Assembly (NCBI GenBank): GCA_029246925.1
Contig: JAQWMF010000102.1
Span: forward strand, 1 to 55,594
Origin: Porticoccaceae bacterium
Lineage (GTDB): Bacteria > Pseudomonadota > Gammaproteobacteria > Pseudomonadales > Porticoccaceae
Length of the DNA: 55,594 nt
Reading direction: 5' to 3'
The notes under the pieces were generated by a model that was given only the letters and a program-made list of their open reading frames with translations, was not told where the DNA came from and searched no databases. Each line of letters opens with the position of its first letter. Within the stretch, counting starts at the first letter, position 1. Positions 38,521 to 48,146 of this stretch are shown here, in pieces. The position numbers and the translations under genes were made by a program.

Positions 38521-38556
38521 ACATTATGCGTTTTGGTAATAACCATAGGAGCGGTG

Positions 38557-39537
38557 ATGAATCTCCAAAGACTATCTCGGCTAGACTTAAATTTATTGGT
38601 GTCTTTGCAGGCGCTATTGGAAGAGAAAAGCGTCACTAAAGCCGCTGGGCGACTATTTATAACTCAGCCGGCCATGAGTCGAGTTTTGCAACGCCTGCGA
38701 GACCAGCTAGAAGACCCGCTGTTTACAAGAACCGGCAATGAGCTAGTTCCCACCCCAAGAGCCAGAGCGCTGCAAATGCGATTGCCAGGCTTGCTTGATA
38801 CAGTGTTAGAGATGGTTAGCGAGGGAGAGTTTGATCCTGCAACCTATGTGGGTGAAATCAATATTGCAGTTCCGGAATTTGTGGCTATCTCATTGGTTTC
38901 TGAATTAACTCGCGTAATTACTGAGCATGCGCCTAATGTAATCCTATCCATTTCCAGCGAAACCGACTCTGTAGAAGGCGAATTGGCAGAGGGAGTGTTG
39001 GACTTTGCCATTGATGTTGAGCGCGGAGTGACTGAGGATATTTCCTCCAAAAGGTTAGCTATTTTTACCCCCTCAATATGGATGAGGGAGGGGCACCCCC
39101 TAGCCAACAATTCTGAAGTTACCCTTGATGAAATATTAGAGTATCCCTTTGTGCAGTATTACTTACTTATTTCAAAACGGGTGAGTGCGCGAACTGATGC
39201 TCGATTTGATAAGGCACTGCGGGATCTGGGAAGAAAGCGAAAAAAAGCGCTAGTTACCAATCAGTTAATGACGGCAATGGAAACGGTTTGTGGTACAGAT
39301 TGCCTAATGGTAGCCGCTAAATATGGCATGGCTTTAGATCGTGAAATGTACAGAATTGTGCGTAAACGTTATCCCGCGGGATTGCCCCATGTGGGTACAA
39401 TTCCAATGGCCCTATTGCAGCACAATAGAACCGCAAGTTCGCCGATTCATAGTTGGGTAGCTAATCAGATCGTTAATTTGATTAATGGATGGCAGCAAAA
39501 TCTTGATGCCGATCGCGAAAGTATTTCAAGTAAGTAA
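38557..39537 (+). CDS. LysR family transcriptional regulator
   Basis: The protein starts MNLQRLSRLDLNLLVSLQ and has the N-terminal winged helix (KSVTKAAGRLFITQPAMSRVLQRL, of which SVTKAAGRLFITQPAMSRVL is the core) and a periplasmic-binding-like effector domain. It resembles the LeuO/NahR subgroup. The frame is open upstream to 38458, but AGGAG five bases before the ATG at 38557 fixes the start, giving 326 residues. It is divergent from two small RNA candidates whose promoters carry LysR-type boxes. No metabolic target gene is adjacent, so the effector is unknown. Confidence 0.9.
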   Translation: MNLQRLSRLDLNLLVSLQALLEEKSVTKAAGRLFITQPAMSRVLQRLRDQLEDPLFTRTGNELVPTPRARALQMRLPGLLDTVLEMVSEGEFDPATYVGEINIAVPEFVAISLVSELTRVITEHAPNVILSISSETDSVEGELAEGVLDFAIDVERGVTEDISSKRLAIFTPSIWMREGHPLANNSEVTLDEILEYPFVQYYLLISKRVSARTDARFDKALRDLGRKRKKALVTNQLMTAMETVCGTDCLMVAAKYGMALDREMYRIVRKRYPAGLPHVGTIPMALLQHNRTASSPIHSWVANQIVNLINGWQQNLDADRESISSK

Positions 39538-39545
39538 GAGTAATA

Positions 39546-40190
39546 CTAGATTCTATAGCTACTTTTGGTCATAGCTGAAGACACTAGCGTCATCAATGCC
39601 TTGATCGGTTTTGGGAATCTGTGACCGCCAGCGGAAAGTGCAGATTCGGCATGATGAGCCTCATCAACTAGCATTTGCTCAATGATCGAGCGACTTTTAT
39701 TATCTTCGAGGGGAAGCGCCTCGAGGTGGCTTTCAAGATGGCTGCAAACTTGATTTTCAGTGGCGGCAACAAAGCCTAAACTCAGCTTATCGCTTATTAG
39801 CCCAGCACCTGCTCCGAGTGTAAATGACATGGCATACCATGCAGGATTAAGAACACTGGTGTTTCCGCCTAGCTCATTAATACGTTCTTCACACCAAGCC
39901 AAATGATCAATTTCTTCCTCAGCAGCTTGCTTCATTTTGTCGCCGACTTCAGGTAGCTTAGCGGTTAGCGCCTGCCCCTGATAGAGTGCTTGCGCGCATA
40001 TTTCACCCGCGTGGTTAACGCGCATTAATCCAATAGTATGTTGACGCTCCTGTTCAGTTAACTCAGGTTCATCAAGTGTTTTAGCGGGGGACACGCGCTG
40101 AGGGGTAGGTGCGTTGCCAAAGGAGGTGCGCAAACCAGAGTCAATTTGATCCAGTAATTTATCGAGCAGTGAAAGCTGTCTTTGTCCCAT
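39546..40190 (-). CDS. coq7: Demethoxyubiquinone hydroxylase Coq7
   Basis: The 214-residue di-iron protein has [18 protein letters not shown] near residue 55, [14 protein letters not shown] near 90 and [11 protein letters not shown] near 174. These are the Glu and ExxH ligands of the Coq7 carboxylate-bridged iron pair. It performs the last ring hydroxylation of ubiquinone synthesis. It lies in the crp/osmC neighbourhood, as in Pseudomonas, and 19 bases downstream of a membrane protein gene on the same strand. Confidence 0.95.
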   Translation of the reverse strand: MGQRQLSLLDKLLDQIDSGLRTSFGNAPTPQRVSPAKTLDEPELTEQERQHTIGLMRVNHAGEICAQALYQGQALTAKLPEVGDKMKQAAEEEIDHLAWCEERINELGGNTSVLNPAWYAMSFTLGAGAGLISDKLSLGFVAATENQVCSHLESHLEALPLEDNKSRSIIEQMLVDEAHHAESALSAGGHRFPKPIKALMTLVSSAMTKSSYRI

Positions 40191-40209
40191 TAATATTACA
40201 CCTAAACAT

Positions 40210-40935
40210 TTAATCTGTAGTTGTTATGGCTATTTTCCTTAATAGTATAACCGGCAACATAGCGATAGCAAAAAAACCCATCGCAAGAAATTCTGCAACC
40301 AGAATGTAAATTGGCCATGGGCCAAAATAATCTAGCATCGACGGGTTGATAGGTTTTGCCATTAAATAAAAATAATTAGCATCTAATAAATAATTGATCG
40401 GCATTAGTGCCAATACGTAAATATTAAGCCAGACAAATGCGCTTAGCATGCTTTTTGCCGTTGGATAAAGTTCGAAGCAAACAAGATAATGGATCACCAA
40501 AAGAACTAATCCGACATGGGTTATCCAATATTTAAAGAAGCCATAACTTGGAAATCCGGTATATAGATCGGGGGTAATCACGGCCTGCAAGGTGCCCACC
40601 ATCACCAAAAAATACACGACTACAAAAAATTTAAAGTTTGGTCGCCAAAATAGCCATGGAGCCAAAATAGCAAAAAGATTGCACGTCGATAAGGGTAGAT
40701 CTTCTGCTAGGGTAAATCGACCCAGCGCTATTTCAAAAACGGTATAAACCACAATATTTAGGGCAAGAAAGATGGCTATAAATCGGCCAATCATTAGATT
40801 CTGCTGATGGCTAAGTTTTTTATTCGCAATAAAAATAAGTGTCAGAAACCCAAGTGCGATTAGCAGTACTACAGAATGACTAGCGCCATAGGCACTGAAA
40901 GAGATATCGTTCTGAAAAAAAGCCAAATCAGACAT
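40210..40935 (-). CDS. TIGR02206/YwaF family membrane protein
   Basis: The 241-residue protein has about seven hydrophobic helices. It carries the family blocks [15 protein letters not shown] near residue 81, [10 protein letters not shown] near 116, NYFYLMAKP near 187 and GPWPIYIL near 205. This matches the TIGR02206 (YwaF) integral membrane family, whose function is unknown. It lies between purD (26 bases upstream) and coq7 on one strand, so the three may share a transcript, although no functional link is evident. Confidence 0.8.
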   Translation of the reverse strand: MSDLAFFQNDISFSAYGASHSVVLLIALGFLTLIFIANKKLSHQQNLMIGRFIAIFLALNIVVYTVFEIALGRFTLAEDLPLSTCNLFAILAPWLFWRPNFKFFVVVYFLVMVGTLQAVITPDLYTGFPSYGFFKYWITHVGLVLLVIHYLVCFELYPTAKSMLSAFVWLNIYVLALMPINYLLDANYFYLMAKPINPSMLDYFGPWPIYILVAEFLAMGFFAIAMLPVILLRKIAITTTD

Positions 40936-40961
40936 ACATACCTATCGCGCTGCGATTCCTT

Positions 40962-42269
40962 TTAGTTTTTTTGCGCTCTAAGGATTGCGCGCCATGCGAT
41001 ATCCTCGCGGAAAAACATTCCTTCCCAGCTAATTGACGAGGCTAGTTGATAGGCCTGTTGCTGGGCATCTAATACAGTGCCCCCCAAAGCTGTAGCACAA
41101 AGTACTCGGCCGCCGTTGGTGCAGATATTCGATTCAATCTGCTGGGTGCCAGCATGAAACACTTTTTCTGAGACCGATACCTCTGAACTGTCTGCGTTTA
41201 ATTCAGGCAAGCCAGAAATAACCTCCCCTTTATTATAGGCGCTAGGGTAACCGCCGGCGGCCAAAACAATACCAACGGCTGGACGGCTATCCCAAGTCGT
41301 TTGCTGTGTGTCGAGTTGACCATCCAATGCTGCAAGACAATGATCGACTAGGTCAGACTGCATGCGCAACATAATGGGCTGTGTTTCTGGGTCGCCAAAG
41401 CGGCAGTTATATTCAATCACCTTGGGCGTTCCGTCAGCCATAATCATCAAGCCAGCGTATAAAAACCCAGTGTAACTATTTCCCTCATCGGCCATCCCTT
41501 TAACTGTAGGATAAATCACCTCATCCATAATGCGTTGATAGATAGCATCGTCTACCACAGGTGCTGGAGAGTAAGCCCCCATACCGCCAGTATTGGGTCC
41601 AGTATCTCCCGCGCCAACGCGCTTGTGATCTTGGCTGGTTGCCATTGGCAGGACATTAACGCCATCTGCCATCACAATAAAGCTAGCCTCCTCACCATCA
41701 AGAAACTCTTCGATAACCACACGGTGGCCGGCCTCGCCAAATGCATTGCCTGCCAGCATATCGCGAACAGCCTCTTCAGCCTCTTGGAGGTCCATAGCAA
41801 CAATAACGCCCTTGCCTGCAGCTAATCCATCGGCTTTAACTACGATGGGAGCGCCTACTTGCTTCAGATAAGCTAGCGCTGGGTCTACCTCAGTAAATGT
41901 CTCGTATTCAGCCGTTGGTATTTGGTGGCGAGCCAAGAAATCTTTAGTAAAAGATTTAGATCCTTCGAGTTGTGCAGCGCCGGAGGAGGGGCCAAAAATA
42001 GGTAGCTGTCGCTCATTAAAATAATCGACAACCCCATCAACCAGCGGTTGTTCAGGGCCAACGATAGTAAGACCAACCGAATTTTTCTGAGCAAATTCAG
42101 CTAAGGCATTAAAGTTGTCAGCGCCAATGGCAACATTCTCAAGGCCAGGCTCGATGGCTGTGCCGGCATTACCCGGAGCAACGAATACGGTGCCTACATT
42201 TGAAGATTGTGATGCTTTCCATGCCAATGCATGTTCGCGGCCGCCTGAGCCAATAACTAATATATTCAT
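40962..42269 (-). CDS. purD: Phosphoribosylamine-glycine ligase PurD
   Basis: The 435-residue ATP-grasp enzyme starts MNILVIGSGGREHALAWK and has VVKADGLAAGKGVIVA near residue 143, QDHKRVGAGDTGPNTGGMGAY near 212 and EYNCRFGDPETQ near 286. It makes glycinamide ribonucleotide, step two of purine synthesis. purH, which completes IMP synthesis, is nearby at 43.9-45.5 kb; the two are usually adjacent but are split here by the photolyase gene. Confidence 0.97.
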   Translation of the reverse strand: MNILVIGSGGREHALAWKASQSSNVGTVFVAPGNAGTAIEPGLENVAIGADNFNALAEFAQKNSVGLTIVGPEQPLVDGVVDYFNERQLPIFGPSSGAAQLEGSKSFTKDFLARHQIPTAEYETFTEVDPALAYLKQVGAPIVVKADGLAAGKGVIVAMDLQEAEEAVRDMLAGNAFGEAGHRVVIEEFLDGEEASFIVMADGVNVLPMATSQDHKRVGAGDTGPNTGGMGAYSPAPVVDDAIYQRIMDEVIYPTVKGMADEGNSYTGFLYAGLMIMADGTPKVIEYNCRFGDPETQPIMLRMQSDLVDHCLAALDGQLDTQQTTWDSRPAVGIVLAAGGYPSAYNKGEVISGLPELNADSSEVSVSEKVFHAGTQQIESNICTNGGRVLCATALGGTVLDAQQQAYQLASSISWEGMFFREDIAWRAILRAQKN

Positions 42270-42413
42270 TTAAAGAAGCTTTAATGTTAGGTTGATTTTA
42301 AGCACGGAATTGTAGCAGAGTAAGCTGCGATTGCGATATAAAACCATGATTAATCCAATCCTAAAACAGGCAACGTAGCATTGGGTGATTATTTATTAAT
42401 AAGGCAAGTGTCT

Positions 42414-43865
42414 ATGAGGTCGAAAACAGATTCAGCATCTCCAGTCATAGTATGGTTTCGACAGGATTTACGCCTAGCCGATAACCCTGCGTTAATTAAG
42501 GCCTGTGAAGCGGGTGAAATTATTCCAGTGTATATCTTGGATGATCATTCTGCTGGCTCTTGGTCCATGGGTGGTGCCAGTCGCTGGTTTCTTCATGGTG
42601 CGTTAAAGGCTTTAGACGATTCATTGCAGGGTAAGCTGAATATTTTTAAAGCTGATCCTCTAGAATGTTTCACTCATTTAGCAGATGTATTTAAAGCCAA
42701 GTCGGTTTATTGGAATCGCTGTTATGAGCCTTGGCGGCTAAATCGGGATACTCAGCTTAAAAGTGATTTAAAAGGCCTAGGGCTAGAGGTTAAAAGTTTT
42801 AATGGCTCGCTACTTTGGGAGCCCTGGGAAATACTAAAAAAAGATCAAACGCCGTACAGGGTGTTTACCGCCTATTACCAGCGAGGCTGCCTTGGTTATT
42901 TGCCGCCAAGAAGACCATTAGCGGCCCCAGAAAGCATTGACCTTCTCGATAAAAGTGAATGTTCACTTACAATAGAAAACCTTATTTTACTACCTGATAT
43001 AAAGTGGGATAGTACAATGAAGGAAATATGGGATATTGATGAGCACAGGGCAGACAGCCTTCTAGATAATTTTCTAAATCAGGGGATTGCCGACTATCGA
43101 GAGGGTAGAAATTTCCCAAGTAAAGCCCATGTTTCACGCCTCTCCCCCTACCTGCATTTTGGGCTGATATCACCCAATACTGCGTGGTACAGAGCCAAGG
43201 AACAGGGTCCTATATCCGCCGATGAAGAAAATATTGGGGTATTTTTAAGTGAACTTGGATGGCGCGAATTTTCATACTATTTGCTCTATCACTTTCCACA
43301 GCTTCCAGACACAAACTTACAGACAAAATTTGATCGCTTTGGCTGGGCTAGCAATAGCGGCGAGGCATTAACTGCATGGCAAAGAGGTCAAACTGGCTAT
43401 CCATTAATCGATGCCGGTATGCGCGAGCTATATAGCACCGGCTATATGCATAATAGGGTGCGTATGGTAGTGGGGTCGTTCCTAGTAAAGAACCTGCTGA
43501 TACATTGGCATGAAGGCGCTAAATGGTTCTGGGATTGCCTCGTAGATGCAGATTTAGCCAGTAATAGCGCCGGCTGGCAATGGATCGCAGGCTGTGGTGC
43601 CGATGCAGCGCCATTCTTTAGAATATTTAACCCGATTACCCAAAGTGAAAAGTTTGATAAGCAAGGGGACTATATTCGTCAGTATGTGCCCGAGTTGGCA
43701 GAACTGCCAGCCAAGTATATTCATGCCCCATGGCAAGCACCTAAAGAGATATTAAGTGCCGCCAATGTCGAACTAGGGAACAACTATCCAATGCCAATTG
43801 TTGATGTTAAACAGTCTCGCGAATTGGCACTAGAAGAGTTTAAGCTAATTAACGCTTCGGTTTAG
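42414..43865 (+). CDS. phr: Deoxyribodipyrimidine (CPD class I) photolyase
   Basis: The protein has the N-terminal antenna domain starting [17 protein letters not shown] and the FAD domain with [36 protein letters not shown] and [20 protein letters not shown]. This is the class I CPD photolyase pattern, and it uses blue light to reverse cyclobutane pyrimidine dimers. I chose the ATG at 42414 (AAGG nine bases upstream) over a TTG at 42381; the product has 483 residues. The gene splits the purD/purH neighbourhood and is convergent with purH. Confidence 0.92.
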   Translation: MRSKTDSASPVIVWFRQDLRLADNPALIKACEAGEIIPVYILDDHSAGSWSMGGASRWFLHGALKALDDSLQGKLNIFKADPLECFTHLADVFKAKSVYWNRCYEPWRLNRDTQLKSDLKGLGLEVKSFNGSLLWEPWEILKKDQTPYRVFTAYYQRGCLGYLPPRRPLAAPESIDLLDKSECSLTIENLILLPDIKWDSTMKEIWDIDEHRADSLLDNFLNQGIADYREGRNFPSKAHVSRLSPYLHFGLISPNTAWYRAKEQGPISADEENIGVFLSELGWREFSYYLLYHFPQLPDTNLQTKFDRFGWASNSGEALTAWQRGQTGYPLIDAGMRELYSTGYMHNRVRMVVGSFLVKNLLIHWHEGAKWFWDCLVDADLASNSAGWQWIAGCGADAAPFFRIFNPITQSEKFDKQGDYIRQYVPELAELPAKYIHAPWQAPKEILSAANVELGNNYPMPIVDVKQSRELALEEFKLINASV

Positions 43866-43875
43866 TCTCAAGAAT

Positions 43876-45450
43876 TTAGTGACGGAAATGGCGCATACCC
43901 GTAAACACCATAGCCATACCCTGCTCATTAGCCGCAGCGATGACTTCATCATCACGCATTGACCCACCCGGCTGAATAATACAGCTAATACCAGCTTCCC
44001 CAGCATTATCAATACCATCGCGGAAAGGGAAGAAAGCATCGGAAGCCATGACTGCGCCCTTCACTTCAAGCCCCGCGTGTTGCGCCTTAATCGCCGCGAT
44101 ACGCGCACTATTAATGCGGCTCATTTGGCCAGCGCCTACGCCCACAGTTTGATTATTTTTAGCGTAGATAATGGCATTGGATTTAACCATTTTCGCCACT
44201 TTCCAAGCGAATAGCATATCCGCCATCTCTTGCTCAGAAGGCGCGCGCTCACTCACTACGCTTAAATCAGCCTGAGTGATCATGCCATTATCTCTATCCT
44301 GAATTAACAGGCCGCCATTAACTCGTTTGTAGTCAAAATCTTGCGGGCGCTGATCGCTCCAGTTGCCACATTCAAGAAGTCGCACATTTTTCTTAGCGCT
44401 AACCACAGCTTTAGCCTCATCGCTCACAGAGGGAGCAATAATTACCTCAACAAATTGTTTCTCGCAAATAGCCGCCGCAGTTGAGGCATCCAATTCGCGG
44501 TTAAAAGCAATAATGCCACCAAACGCAGATTCAGGATCCGTAGCAAATGCCAATTCATAGGCAGTTGCAATATCCGCCGCTATAGCCACACCGCAAGGGT
44601 TAGCGTGCTTAACAATCACGCAGGCCGGCTCATCAAACTGTTTAACGGTTTCTAAGGCTGAATCAGTATCAGCGATATTGTTGAAAGAAAGCGCCTTGCC
44701 TTGAATCTGCGTCGCCGTAGAAACACTGGCATCAGTTGGATTCGCCTCAGTATAAAAAGCCGCCTTTTGATGCGGGTTTTCGCCATAGCGCATATCCTGA
44801 GTTTTCTTATACTGAACATTATAAGTGTCAGAAAAATTGCGGGTTTGGTTTTCCGTATCGCGTCCGCCAAAGTGATTAGCGATCATGCCATCGTAGGCCG
44901 CCGTGTGTTCAAACGCCTTAACCATCAACTGATATCGCGTTTCATAGTCCAGTTGACCCTGATTAGCCTGCATTTCCTCAGCCACTGTTTGATAGTCGCC
45001 GGCATTGACAACAATCGCCACATCGCGATGATTTTTAGCCGCCGAGCGCACCATAGTTGGTCCGCCAATATCAATATTTTCAATCGCGGTAGGTAATTCG
45101 CAATTAGGGTCAGCAACGGTTGCCGCAAAGGGATAAAGATTAACCACAACCATATCAATCGCGTTAATGCCGTGCTTATCCATAACTTCTTCATCAGTCC
45201 CTCGGCGCCCCAAAATACCACCGTGAACCTTAGGGTGAAGCGTTTTTACACGACCGTCCATCATTTCAGGGAAGCCCGTGTATTCCGATACCTCAACAAC
45301 CTTAATACCCTGTTCTTTCAGTAATCTAAATGTGCCGCCAGTAGAAAGTATTTCAACGCCCTGATCATTTAGCATACGGGCAAACTCAACAATGCCAGTT
45401 TTATCTGACACACTAATTAGGGCTCGGGAGATTTTTCGTAATTCGCTCAT
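43876..45450 (-). CDS. purH: Bifunctional AICAR formyltransferase/IMP cyclohydrolase PurH
   Basis: The 524-residue protein has the N-terminal IMP cyclohydrolase domain ([35 protein letters not shown]). Its C-terminal AICAR transformylase domain includes [11 protein letters not shown] and the region [16 protein letters not shown]. It performs the last two steps of IMP synthesis. It follows fis by 15 bases, giving the dusB-fis-purH order seen in Pseudomonas relatives. Confidence 0.97.
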   Translation of the reverse strand: MSELRKISRALISVSDKTGIVEFARMLNDQGVEILSTGGTFRLLKEQGIKVVEVSEYTGFPEMMDGRVKTLHPKVHGGILGRRGTDEEVMDKHGINAIDMVVVNLYPFAATVADPNCELPTAIENIDIGGPTMVRSAAKNHRDVAIVVNAGDYQTVAEEMQANQGQLDYETRYQLMVKAFEHTAAYDGMIANHFGGRDTENQTRNFSDTYNVQYKKTQDMRYGENPHQKAAFYTEANPTDASVSTATQIQGKALSFNNIADTDSALETVKQFDEPACVIVKHANPCGVAIAADIATAYELAFATDPESAFGGIIAFNRELDASTAAAICEKQFVEVIIAPSVSDEAKAVVSAKKNVRLLECGNWSDQRPQDFDYKRVNGGLLIQDRDNGMITQADLSVVSERAPSEQEMADMLFAWKVAKMVKSNAIIYAKNNQTVGVGAGQMSRINSARIAAIKAQHAGLEVKGAVMASDAFFPFRDGIDNAGEAGISCIIQPGGSMRDDEVIAAANEQGMAMVFTGMRHFRH

Positions 45451-45465
45451 TTAATCCTCTGATAT

Positions 45466-45762
45466 TTAAAGAAGGTTGTACTGTTTTAATTTTTTGCGCA
45501 AAGTGCCGCGATTTAAACCCAGCAAAGCGGCAGTTTTACTCTGATTATTTCGGGTATATTTCATTGCCGCCTCAATCAGTGGCGGCTCTACCTCTGCCAT
45601 TACTAAGCTATATAATTCATTAGTATCCTGACCATCCAAATCCTGAAAATAACGCTGCATAGCAGCAGCTACATGATCTCTTAATGATTGTTGTCGATTT
45701 ATTACTAGCGAATCCATCGTCAAATCGTCCATAGGGTCTAGAGTATTGTTTTCTATGGTCAT
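45466..45762 (-). CDS. fis: DNA-binding protein Fis
   Basis: The 98-residue protein has the Fis C-terminal helix-turn-helix (AAMKYTRNNQSKTAALLGLN, followed by RGTLRKKLKQY) and an N-terminal arm. Fis is a nucleoid protein that bends DNA, activates stable RNA promoters and aids recombination. It starts inside the last four bases of dusB, the classical dusB-fis coupling, so its expression should follow the dusB promoter. Confidence 0.96.
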   Translation of the reverse strand: MTIENNTLDPMDDLTMDSLVINRQQSLRDHVAAAMQRYFQDLDGQDTNELYSLVMAEVEPPLIEAAMKYTRNNQSKTAALLGLNRGTLRKKLKQYNLL

Positions 45763-46745
45763 GCAGCTCGCTCCTGAAGTGGATATTTCGAGAAAAATTC
45801 CGAGAGCTGCTGCTGTTGCTGCAATCGAGTCTCATGTTGGTTAAATATTTTCGTAAAGGCTTTACCATCGTCAAGCCAGCGGCTATACCAGCCGATGTGT
45901 TTCCGCGAAATGCGGACACCGCCAACCTCGCCATAAAATTCATGGAGATCAGTTAGATGTCGTGTCATGATTTTCCCCACCTCTTCAAGCGTAGGTTCTG
46001 GTGGTAGCTCACCATGTTCAAGGTAATGGTTAATCTGTTGAAATATCCACGGATTACCCTGAGCGCCACGACCAATCATCACCCCGCTAGCACCGGTCTT
46101 ATGAAGCACAGTTTCAGCCTGAGTAGCGCAAGTGATATCGCCATTGGCAAAAACAGGAATAGAGATAGCATCAACCACCTTAGCAATGCTGTCATACTCC
46201 ACCTCGCCAACAAATCTGCACGCCTTAGTGCGCCCATGAATCGCCAGCGCCTGAATGCCAGATTGCTCAGCAATTGTCGCAATTTCGGTAGCATTGCGAT
46301 TCTGCCGGTCCCAACCAGTGCGAATTTTTAGGGTAACAGGCACATCCACAGCCTCCACCACCGCGCGCAAAATGCTTTCCACCAGTTGAGGATCTTTTAA
46401 AAGTGCCGATCCAGCCGCCCGTTTGCATACTTTCTTCGCAGGGCAGCCCATATTAATATCGATAATCTCCGCGCCTTGCTCAACATTGAAGCGCGCCGCC
46501 GCAGCCATCATCTGCGGATCATAGCCAGCGATTTGCACCGATTTAGGTGAAGGCTCATCGCCAAATTGAATACGCAGGCGTGATTTTCGGGTTGACCAAG
46601 TGGTCGGATCAGAGGCCACCATTTCAGACACCACCAGCCCAGCGCCCATCTCTCGACACAGCTGTCGAAAGGGCAGGTCAGTCACCCCAGCCATAGGAGC
46701 CAGAAGGGTTTTACCGTTTATTTGATAGGGGCCAATAGTAAACAA
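45759..46745 (-). CDS. dusB: tRNA dihydrouridine synthase DusB
   Basis: The 328-residue TIM barrel flavoenzyme has LLAPMAGVTDLPFRQLCREMG near residue 14, IDINMGCPAKKVCKRAAGSAL near 95 with the catalytic Cys, and IHGRTKACRF near 168. It reduces specific uridines in tRNA. The start appears to be a TTG at 46745, because no ATG is in frame upstream before a stop. No clear ribosome-binding site is seen. It is coupled to fis by a four-base overlap. Confidence 0.94.
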   Translation of the reverse strand: MFTIGPYQINGKTLLAPMAGVTDLPFRQLCREMGAGLVVSEMVASDPTTWSTRKSRLRIQFGDEPSPKSVQIAGYDPQMMAAAARFNVEQGAEIIDINMGCPAKKVCKRAAGSALLKDPQLVESILRAVVEAVDVPVTLKIRTGWDRQNRNATEIATIAEQSGIQALAIHGRTKACRFVGEVEYDSIAKVVDAISIPVFANGDITCATQAETVLHKTGASGVMIGRGAQGNPWIFQQINHYLEHGELPPEPTLEEVGKIMTRHLTDLHEFYGEVGGVRISRKHIGWYSRWLDDGKAFTKIFNQHETRLQQQQQLSEFFSKYPLQERAA

Positions 46746-47070
46746 ATGAAAATCTGCGTTAATCTTGGTTAAAATTTGGGTTAATTAAAAACCAAAATCC
46801 ATTTGGCAAGGGGATGCAATCATACTCCTAACCGAGTTGATTAAAAAGTGATCAACTTAAAAAATTACACAATTTCACCGATAAATTATTTTTTAATCAT
46901 ATAAATCCAATGACTAAATGAAAACAACAACCTGAAAATATACTGCTAGAATAAAATAGAGGCGAGGGTAAAAAAAAGGCGGCGCAACAAATTGTTTATT
47001 CACAATATGCGATAAAACCTACTGAATAAGGCGCTGTGGAAATAAGTTAACAGGGTGAGAAAATAAAATC
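46746..47070. other. A/T-rich intergenic region between dusB and the roadblock cassette
   Basis: This 325-base divergent gap must hold the promoters of dusB-fis-purH and of the cassette. The one clear element is a perfect inverted repeat, AGTTGAT (46835-46841) and ATCAACT (46851-46857), with a nine-base spacer. It lies about 90 bases before dusB and 214 bases before the first cassette gene. TATACT and TAGAAT boxes near 46939-46952 could be -10 elements, but no matching -35 is seen. No tRNA or small gene is evident. Confidence 0.5.
46835..46857. promoter_or_regulatory. Inverted repeat in the dusB/roadblock gap
   Basis: Seven-base perfect arms (AGTTGAT and ATCAACT) flank a nine-base spacer in the divergent region. 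No T tract follows immediately on either strand, so an operator is likelier than a terminator. Confidence 0.35.
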
Positions 47071-47409
47071 ATGGAAGATGATGATATTGATCAAATAATG
47101 CAGATAAAGGGCATTAAGGGCGTTATACAAACTAATATAGAGGGCGAAGATATTGCCTCAACTATTGAAGATGAGCAATTGGGTCATTTCATAAGATTCC
47201 TCGTTGGTCATGCACCGCTTTTTGAACAAACATCAGAACTAGGGCCCGTTAGTAGCATTATCTTAACCAGCAACAAAGACGACAACCTGGGTGTTTTTAT
47301 AGGAAAGGAGCACAGTCTAGGTGTGCTTTTTGCCAGAGGCTGTTCAATAAAAAAACTGTACTCGCAAATTGGTAGTTATCTTAAAAAATTGTCGATTGGA
47401 GATACATAA
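47071..47409 (+). CDS. Roadblock/LC7-like small protein
   Basis: The 112-residue soluble protein starts MEDDDIDQIMQIKGIKGVIQ and shows the alternating pattern of a Roadblock/LC7 fold. A first helix leads into a 'gv-iqtnieGe-ia' strand pair, a long helix (about 35-55) follows, then strands (SSIILTSN, LGVFIG, LGVLFARG) and a final helix (SIKKLYSQIGSYLKKL). Roadblock proteins usually form dimeric platforms that regulate small GTPases, as MglB does for MglA. No GTPase gene is adjacent. It overlaps the next gene by one base. Family assignment is by pattern only. Confidence 0.6.
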   Translation: MEDDDIDQIMQIKGIKGVIQTNIEGEDIASTIEDEQLGHFIRFLVGHAPLFEQTSELGPVSSIILTSNKDDNLGVFIGKEHSLGVLFARGCSIKKLYSQIGSYLKKLSIGDT

Positions 47410-48146
47410 TGTCCAAACTTGACATGAACAAGATTCTAGATGAGTCTGTGTCGTTTGACGGTATCAGTCATGGTTGCATTTACAAAGATGAACAGATCAT
47501 GGCCTCTACGTTTCCATCGGTAATACAAGATAAATTAACAGATATGGGGCGCTTCATTGATAAAATATTTACAGGCTCCCGTGCTATCGATCGGGCCCAT
47601 GATGAAATTCATATTGAGTTAGAAGAAAACAGGTTAATCGCATACCGAGTAAATGACGATTTTTTGCTCATGTTAATGGCAGCCAAAGGTATCAATTTAT
47701 CCCTAGTTTATATGACCGTTAAATCAATCGAAAAAAGTGTAAAGTTGCACGGTTTAACGCCACCCAAAAACAAACCCTCTCAACCCAGCTTACTAAAAGT
47801 CATCGATGATAAAGAAGCTGTTTTTGATTATAAAAAAGAAGATATACCCGTTTGGTCTCTAGGCAGTGAGTTGCAGGATGATCCTGCCGAATTAACCTAT
47901 GAGCAAAAAGTTGAGAGCTACTTGAAAGGCCTAAAAAAAATATTGCTAGACAGTTTTGGCCCAGTGGGTGACATTATTTTTGAAGAAGCCGTAAAAGAAT
48001 GGCGGGTTTCACGCCAGCCGACACTAGATAATTTAGGTAAATTAGTCGATCTGATAACGCTGGAAATAGATGGTAAAGGTGAAAAGCGTTCATTTTTTGT
48101 TAAAGCCACAAGATATATTCGTACATCAATCGGAGATAGAAAATGA
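47409..48146 (+). CDS. Two-domain roadblock-like protein with a C-terminal helical domain
   Basis: The 245-residue cytoplasmic protein has an N-terminal part (about 1-115) with roadblock-like strand-helix-strand order and DEIHIELEENRLIAYRVNDDFLLMLM patterning in the sheet (DEIHIELEENRLIAYRVNDD shown). A Pro/Lys linker (about 116-160) follows, then a C-terminal helical domain beginning YLKGLKKILLDSFGPVGDIIF. The 'GPVGDIIFEEA' block recalls C-terminal domains (DUF8082-like) found in roadblock and kinase-associated proteins elsewhere. Function is unknown. Start and stop overlap both neighbours, indicating tight translational coupling. Confidence 0.6.
   Translation: MSKLDMNKILDESVSFDGISHGCIYKDEQIMASTFPSVIQDKLTDMGRFIDKIFTGSRAIDRAHDEIHIELEENRLIAYRVNDDFLLMLMAAKGINLSLVYMTVKSIEKSVKLHGLTPPKNKPSQPSLLKVIDDKEAVFDYKKEDIPVWSLGSELQDDPAELTYEQKVESYLKGLKKILLDSFGPVGDIIFEEAVKEWRVSRQPTLDNLGKLVDLITLEIDGKGEKRSFFVKATRYIRTSIGDRK

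Noticed and set aside
38513-38542. TTGCAT/TAATAA as a promoter for lysR
   Set aside because: Transcription would start at or inside the AGGAG ribosome-binding site, so it cannot serve the chosen start codon.
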